NCBI GenBank assembly: GCA_902561075.1
Contig: CACEOC010000009.1
Span: 1 to 38,175, forward strand
DNA length: 38,175 bases
Reading direction: 5' to 3'
Source of the DNA: an uncultured Pelagibacteraceae bacterium
GTDB lineage: Bacteria; Pseudomonadota; Alphaproteobacteria; Pelagibacterales; Pelagibacteraceae
In this document: piece after piece, positions 33,367 to 38,175 of the stretch
How positions within the stretch are numbered: the first letter of the stretch is position 1
Layout: every line of letters begins with the position of its first letter
Program-made: the position numbers and the translations under genes
The notes under the pieces: generated by a model
Databases searched by the model: none
Seen by the model: the letters and a program-made list of their open reading frames with translations, nothing else
Told to the model about the DNA's origin: nothing

Positions 33367-34524
33367 TATTTTTTTTGTCTCAACTTTAATTAGTTCTACA
33401 GCTGGTTGATCAAGTGGATTTACCTTCAAAGCCCTACCAAGAAGTACTGTTTCAAGTACAAAAAAACTAAATAGCTCACCTATACTCTCCTCATCTCTTT
33501 TTTTAACATGAAAGGATCTAAAGGGTATTTTTTTTTTATAAAAAATGTTTTTTGTAGCACTTCTTTGAGCAGATACAATTTTGCTTAACTTAGAATTTTT
33601 TAGATATGATTTTTGACTCAATACTAACTTTGAGCTTATTTTATCTGAGACTGCATCTTCTACAGAAAAAAAAGTAAAAAAGTTTTTTTTAGGGCCGTCA
33701 AGATATAATTGTAAAAGACTATGGTTATCTTTTGGCATGGAGGATATAATTGGGATAATACCTTTTGATTTCTTGCCAAGTGATTCACCAACTAATTGTT
33801 GATACCACTTGAACAAATTTTCAGATTGTTCATCGTAATTTAGTACTACGGAATTATTTTTATTTTGATTAACTAGTTTAATTATACTATCCACATTAAA
33901 AATTAATTGTTTTATGAAATTCTTACTTTTTAATAAATAATTAAATTTTTTAAATTTGCTCTCTTTTAAACCCATTAGTTCAGCTGGTAACATGCCAACC
34001 TCTGATAATACCGAAAATCTTCCACCTATATAATTTTTATGTTCGATAACATCCGCTTTTATCTTATGAGCTAAATTTTTAAGGTAAGAATTTTTATTTT
34101 CTGTAATTATTAGATTTTTTGAACTTTTGCTCGAGTTGGTTATAATATGTGTATTAGATATTGTTTCTAATGTTTCTCCAGATTTTGAAATTATTAAATT
34201 AACAGCTTTTTTTTGAGGTAAAATTTTTGAATTTAAATTGTTAATAAAAATAAATTCTTTTTTTATTTTTTTTTTAAGGAACTGATAAATTGCCTCTGTT
34301 CCCAAAATAGATCCTCCCATTGCAATTATTCTGAAAATTTTATGTCTTTTTAATTTTGATAGATAATTTTTTGAATAGCCATATTTGTATAATTTTGAGT
34401 AACTTATTAAGAAAGGGTATTCTTTTAAAAAATTTATTTTTTTAAAATTACGTAATCTGTTATTAATTTGCTTAATATTTTTCTTATCGTAAAAATTTAT
34501 AAATCTTACTTTTTTGGTTAGCAT
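33358..34524 (-). CDS. pgi: Glucose-6-phosphate isomerase, short form
   Basis: Interconverts glucose-6-phosphate and fructose-6-phosphate. The protein is only 388 residues, against about 450 for the short bacterial class and 550 for the E. coli type. Core motifs are intact: GGSILG near 70-75, SGET (115-118), GGRFS (168-171), the catalytic Glu247 in QLVGESLGK, His268 in KDNHSLLQ and the final NPLDQPAVELIK that carries the catalytic lysine. The missing length is therefore N-terminal and in loops. It is last in the ribF-ileS-lspA-lipoprotein run. Confidence 0.9.
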   Translation of the reverse strand: MLTKKVRFINFYDKKNIKQINNRLRNFKKINFLKEYPFLISYSKLYKYGYSKNYLSKLKRHKIFRIIAMGGSILGTEAIYQFLKKKIKKEFIFINNLNSKILPQKKAVNLIISKSGETLETISNTHIITNSSKSSKNLIITENKNSYLKNLAHKIKADVIEHKNYIGGRFSVLSEVGMLPAELMGLKESKFKKFNYLLKSKNFIKQLIFNVDSIIKLVNQNKNNSVVLNYDEQSENLFKWYQQLVGESLGKKSKGIIPIISSMPKDNHSLLQLYLDGPKKNFFTFFSVEDAVSDKISSKLVLSQKSYLKNSKLSKIVSAQRSATKNIFYKKKIPFRSFHVKKRDEESIGELFSFFVLETVLLGRALKVNPLDQPAVELIKVETKKILS

Positions 34525-34528
34525 TAAA

Positions 34529-34843
34529 TTAATTAATTTTTTCTAAAATTCTCTTCTCTAAAGATTTATTTTTATCTTTTTCTAAGATAGTTTTCTTTTT
34601 TTTAGACTTTAAATTAAGAGTTTCCTCAAGTGTATTAGAGTTTTGGTTAGCTGAAATATCTTTATTATCACTTGGCTCTGGTAATTCATTAAAATCAGGA
34701 GGCATTGAAAGAGGATTTTTTTTCTCTATAAAAAATTCATCTTTTGTTTCTGATCTCTTTTCTCCAATCATTGCTTTGTTAGTTGCCTGGCAAGAAGGCA
34801 GCAAAAGTAAAATTAATCCTAAAAATAAACCTCTTTTAAACAT
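34529..34843 (-). CDS. Small lipoprotein, DUF3035-like
   Basis: A 104-residue protein with a lipoprotein signal peptide: MFKR, a leucine-rich stretch and the lipobox L15-P-S-C18. The segment DEFFIEKKNPLSMPPDFNELPEP resembles DUF3035, an alphaproteobacterial lipoprotein family that has been linked to the outer-membrane BAM complex (BamF). The C-terminal half is charged and low in complexity. It lies between lspA, whose product would process its signal peptide, and pgi. Its start overlaps the end of lspA by eight bases. Confidence 0.72.
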   Translation of the reverse strand: MFKRGLFLGLILLLLPSCQATNKAMIGEKRSETKDEFFIEKKNPLSMPPDFNELPEPSDNKDISANQNSNTLEETLNLKSKKKKTILEKDKNKSLEKRILEKIN

Positions 34844-35330
34844 TATTCTTCTTCTTATAATCTAGAAATTCAAAACAAATAAGGCAAATTATTCCCAAAG
34901 AGATGAATATATCAGCTATATTAAAAATAAACCAATGAAATCCTTTATAATTAAGATCTATAAAATCTGGAACAGCTGTATAATAAAATCTATCATATAA
35001 ATTACCTAACGATCCCCCCAAAATAATTACATAAAAAAAAGATCTTATTTTGTCAGATTTTATAATTAAATAAATAATTAGTAAGTTGATAGCTAAAATT
35101 AGAAAAGTAATAAAGTTATAAACTTTACTATTATCAAAAGAAAAAAGTCCGAAACCTATACCTTTATTCCAAATTAAAATAATATTAAGGAAATTATTAA
35201 TTTGAATATCTATTGAGCTTGTGGTGTTAGCTAGATTAATTACATATAACTTTGAAATTCTATCTATAAAAAAAATAATTATAATTAGCAAAAAATATAA
35301 AAAAAATTTTTTAGTTTGGATTTTCATCAA
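34836..35330 (-). CDS. lspA: Lipoprotein signal peptidase (signal peptidase II)
   Basis: Cleaves signal peptides of lipoproteins in the inner membrane. The 164-residue protein has four membrane helices and the two catalytic aspartates, D122 in AVPDFID and D140 in FNIADIFIS. GGSLGNLYDRF (105-115) is the other family signature. It directly abuts the ileS stop codon; ileS-lspA is a very widespread pair. Confidence 0.95.
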   Translation of the reverse strand: MMKIQTKKFFLYFLLIIIIFFIDRISKLYVINLANTTSSIDIQINNFLNIILIWNKGIGFGLFSFDNSKVYNFITFLILAINLLIIYLIIKSDKIRSFFYVIILGGSLGNLYDRFYYTAVPDFIDLNYKGFHWFIFNIADIFISLGIICLICFEFLDYKKKNNV

Positions 35331-38063
35331 TTATTTTAGTGAACAATTTTGTCTTGCACACTTGATTTCACTAATTTTCCAACACAATGGACATTTTTTA
35401 CCCTTTGCTTTGAAAGTATTTACATTTATCTCATTTTTATTTTTATTATTAACTTTTAGATCCACTTTAGATGTAATAAATAATTCTGCAAAATCAAAAC
35501 TTTTATACCTATTAAATTGATCTTCTTTAAGTTCTAATTCTACATGAGCCTCAAGACTTGATCCTATAATTTTTTGCGCTCGTATTTCTTCAATATTCAC
35601 ATTACAATAATCTCTTATTTGAAGTAATTCTTTCCACTTTTTAGCTAAAACATCATTTTCCCATTCCTCAGGGATTTTTGGGAAATTTTCAAGATGTATA
35701 CTTTTATTATCCTTGTCAATTATTTTAAAAATTTCTTCAGTTGTAAAAGTTAAAATTGGAGCAAACCATTTAATCAAACAATCAAGGATAACATTTAATA
35801 CTTTTATACATCCTTCTCTCTTAATAGATTTCTCATTGTCACAATAAAGAGTGTCTTTTCTTATATCAAAATAGAATGATGATAGATCAACAGTGCAAAA
35901 ATTTAGTAACTCTTTATAAAGATAATGAAAATTGTAAGAATTAAAATTCTTATGAAAATTTATGTTCAAAATTGCTATCTTATGTAACATAAATTGTTCG
36001 AGCTCTGGTAAATTTTTATTATCAATTTTTTTGTAATCAATACTAGAATGGTTGTCCTTTAAGTTTCCTAAAAGATACCTAAATGTATTCCTAATTTTTC
36101 TGTACGCATCAGCATGTTGTTCTAAAATTGAATGATCAATTCTTAAATCCTCAGCATAATTTGATGCTGAAACCCAAATTCTTAATATGTCTGCACCATA
36201 TTTTTTTAATATCTCCTCTGGAGATATAGTATTACCTGCTGATTTTGACATTTTAAGACCTTTTCCATCAACAACAAAGCCGTGTGATAAAATACTTTCA
36301 AAAGGCGCTTTTCCTCTTGTTCCGCAAGATTGTAATAAGGAAGAATGAAACCATCCTCTATGTTGATCAGAGCCCTCTAGATACATTGATGCTGGCCACT
36401 TAAGGTCGTCTCTTTTTTCTAATACAAATGCATGTGTAGAACCGCTATCAAACCAAACCTCAACAATATCACTTAATTTAATGTAATCCTCAGCTTTATA
36501 TTTTGAGCCCAAAAATCTTTGTGGATCATCAGAAAACCAGCAATCTGAACCTTCCTTTTCATAAATATTAGCGATATTTTCAAATACTTCATCATCAACT
36601 AAAACATTGTTTGTTTTTTTTGAAACAAAAATAGGAAGTGGAACACCCCATACTCTCTGTCTAGACACGCACCAATCTGGTCTTGTTTCTATCATTGATT
36701 TAATTCTCTCCTTACCCTTGCTAGGATAAAAAATAGTTTTATCTAATGCTTTTAAAGCTTTTTCTCTTAAACCATGACTTTCCATAGATATAAACCATTG
36801 TTGCGTTGCTCTATGAACCAACGGAGCCTTTGATCTCCACGAGTGAGGGTATGAATGATTTAACTTACCATTTGCTAAAAGATTTTTTTCGTTTTTTAGT
36901 TTTTCAATAACAATGGGATTTGCTTTAAAAATGTGTTGTCCCTTAAAAACAGGAATATGCTCTGTGTATCTACCATCATCATCTACTGTCTCTAAAGCTT
37001 TTATATTATGTTTAAGGCATAAATTAAAATCATCAGGGCCATGACTTGGCGCGCAGTGAACTATCCCTGTGCCTTGCTCTGTTGTAACGAATCTTGCATC
37101 AAACATTGGAACATCATAATCGAAACCAATTTTTGAAAATGGATGAATACATATTGTATTATCAAATTCTTTACCTGAAAACTCTTTAATAACTTTATAA
37201 CTTTTAATATCACAATCCTTAACAACACTCTCTAAAAGATTTTTCGCTATTACAATTTTTCTATTTTTAAAATCACCTTCCTCATTAAATTGTAGAAGTG
37301 TATAATCAAGACTTTTATTGTACGCTAACGCCTTATTTGCAGGGATAGTCCATGGTGTCGTTGTCCATATAATAACCTCAGAATTTTCAAGGTCTTTAAT
37401 AGATGTTTTTTTGATTTTAAATGAAACATAAATCGTATCAGATTCATGGTCCATATATTCAACTTCTGCATCTGACAAAGCTGTCTTTTCAACTGTTGAC
37501 CAGAGGACAGGTTTATAACCCTTGTAAAGACTTCCCTCTTTAAGAAATTTTCCAAGCTCTCTAACAATCTGACCTTCTGCATCAAAGCTCATAGTGGAAT
37601 AGTAATTTTCCCAATCCCCTATAACTCCAAGTCTTTTAAACTGATCTTTATGAGTTTTAATCCACTTATTTGCAAAATCTCGACACTCTTTTCTGAATTC
37701 TACAATAGGAACATCATTTTTATTTTTTTTATTTTTTTTATATTGTTCCTCAATTTTCCATTCAATTGGAAGACCATGACAGTCCCATCCAGGTACATAT
37801 ACTGAATCTTTACCATTCATTTGATGAAACTTTGTGATTATATCTTTTAAAATTTTATTAAGTGCAGTACCCATATGAATATTTCCATTTGCATATGGAG
37901 GACCATCGTGAAGTATAAATTTTTCCCTTCCTTTAGCTTTTTGACGCAAAGTGTCGTACAATTTAATTTCATCCCAATATTTAACTAAATTTGGTTCCTT
38001 TGCAGGCAAATTCGCTTTCATAGAAAACACTGTTTTTGGTAAATTTATTTGATCTTTGCTCAT
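35331..38063 (-). CDS. ileS: Isoleucyl-tRNA synthetase
   Basis: Charges tRNA-Ile and edits mischarged valine. The 910-residue class I enzyme has the HIGH box as HMGT (63-66, in NGNIHMGTALNK), the editing domain in the middle, and KMSKS near 603-607 (GLKMSKSAGN). The C-terminus has a zinc-binding cysteine cluster, C-x2-C then C-x4-C (CPLCW ... CARQNC), where the last spacing is usually C-x2-C. Length is close to bacterial type I IleS. It follows the ribF end by five bases. Confidence 0.96.
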   Translation of the reverse strand: MSKDQINLPKTVFSMKANLPAKEPNLVKYWDEIKLYDTLRQKAKGREKFILHDGPPYANGNIHMGTALNKILKDIITKFHQMNGKDSVYVPGWDCHGLPIEWKIEEQYKKNKKNKNDVPIVEFRKECRDFANKWIKTHKDQFKRLGVIGDWENYYSTMSFDAEGQIVRELGKFLKEGSLYKGYKPVLWSTVEKTALSDAEVEYMDHESDTIYVSFKIKKTSIKDLENSEVIIWTTTPWTIPANKALAYNKSLDYTLLQFNEEGDFKNRKIVIAKNLLESVVKDCDIKSYKVIKEFSGKEFDNTICIHPFSKIGFDYDVPMFDARFVTTEQGTGIVHCAPSHGPDDFNLCLKHNIKALETVDDDGRYTEHIPVFKGQHIFKANPIVIEKLKNEKNLLANGKLNHSYPHSWRSKAPLVHRATQQWFISMESHGLREKALKALDKTIFYPSKGKERIKSMIETRPDWCVSRQRVWGVPLPIFVSKKTNNVLVDDEVFENIANIYEKEGSDCWFSDDPQRFLGSKYKAEDYIKLSDIVEVWFDSGSTHAFVLEKRDDLKWPASMYLEGSDQHRGWFHSSLLQSCGTRGKAPFESILSHGFVVDGKGLKMSKSAGNTISPEEILKKYGADILRIWVSASNYAEDLRIDHSILEQHADAYRKIRNTFRYLLGNLKDNHSSIDYKKIDNKNLPELEQFMLHKIAILNINFHKNFNSYNFHYLYKELLNFCTVDLSSFYFDIRKDTLYCDNEKSIKREGCIKVLNVILDCLIKWFAPILTFTTEEIFKIIDKDNKSIHLENFPKIPEEWENDVLAKKWKELLQIRDYCNVNIEEIRAQKIIGSSLEAHVELELKEDQFNRYKSFDFAELFITSKVDLKVNNKNKNEINVNTFKAKGKKCPLCWKISEIKCARQNCSLK

Positions 38064-38068
38064 TTAAC

Positions 38069-38175
38069 TTATTTAAGTTCTTTTTTACTTACTAATATAT
38101 CTTTGTCGATTTGTTTTTTTAATGCATTAATATTTTTAAATTTCCTTTCACCTCTAATAAACCTTATAAAATCTA
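38069..38175 (-). CDS. ribF: RibF C-terminus (riboflavin kinase / FAD synthetase), partial
   Basis: On the minus strand, the 34 codons before TAA (38071-38069) read DFIRFIRGERKFKNINAL and then KKQIDKDI, the typical C-terminal helix of the riboflavin kinase domain of RibF. The rest lies beyond the window edge. ribF - ileS - lspA is a common gene order, which supports the call. RibF makes FMN and FAD. Confidence 0.85.
   Translation of the reverse strand, partial: DFIRFIRGERKFKNINALKKQIDKDILVSKKELK

Noticed and set aside
1..38175. tRNA or rRNA genes, insertion sequences, CRISPR arrays, prophage or integrase genes
   Set aside because: No cloverleaf-capable gap exists (longest gap 86 bases), and no direct repeats, transposase motifs or spacer arrays were seen.

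Overview
This window is a gene-dense, AT-rich (roughly 30% GC by eye) piece of core chromosome from a streamlined alphaproteobacterium. It most resembles the marine SAR11/Pelagibacter-type or a similar free-living oligotroph such as HIMB59-like lineages. The assignment rests on several things: gene orders mutY | DUF721(dciA) - dsbA-like - smc and ispH - thrB - rnhA; an F0 operon (atpI-B-E-F'-F) split from F1, with a b' subunit; small alphaproteobacterial families (DUF2093, a DUF3035-like lipoprotein); a retinal-synthesis cassette; and gaps mostly under 50 bases with many 1-35 base overlaps. The longest gap is 86 bases (20094-20179). I see no tRNA, rRNA, mobile element, CRISPR array or prophage.

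Layout. 1-627 (-) is the start of mutY, cut by the window edge. 628-13221 is a long same-strand run: dciA-like, dsbA-like, a short smc, the F0 sector of ATP synthase (4089-6436), the carotenoid/retinal genes crtI-crtB-crtY-blh (6480-10737), a 57-residue membrane protein, ispH, thrB and rnhA. 13257-20093 (-) holds a peroxiredoxin, thrC, heme O synthase (ctaB) and an aa3-type cytochrome c oxidase operon (coxB-coxA-coxC-cox4 plus an unknown membrane protein). 20180-21675 holds a second oxidase-related patch: a small twin-TM protein, a second subunit-III-like protein and SCO1. 21664-25646 carries rsmE, a haloacid dehalogenase, DoxX, a pirin, a quinone oxidoreductase and DUF2721. 25697-31326 (+) is ubiA followed by four lipid A/LPS genes (msbA-waaA-lpxK-lpxL). 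31331-33366 has DUF2093, purD and rsmD. 33358-38175 (-) reads ribF (fragment) - ileS - lspA - lipoprotein - pgi.

How the parts work together. The dominant theme is energy conversion. The F0 proton channel, the pathway from phytoene to retinal (the rhodopsin chromophore) and the last enzyme of isoprenoid precursor synthesis lie head to tail. A terminal oxidase with its heme O synthase and SCO1 copper chaperone lies a few genes away. The rhodopsin gene, GGPP synthase and the F1 sector are not in this window. A second theme is envelope building: lipid A export, Kdo transfer, lipid A kinase, acyltransferase and lipoprotein signal peptidase.

Most of the window is ordinary core genome and I see no evidence of a wholly new system. 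The observations most worth a second look are an SMC protein about two thirds of normal length with no recognisable hinge, two subunit-III genes and orphan twin-TM proteins in the oxidase locus, a small membrane ORF linking blh to ispH, and minimal divergent promoters (one gap of zero bases, one gap that is mostly a perfect palindrome).
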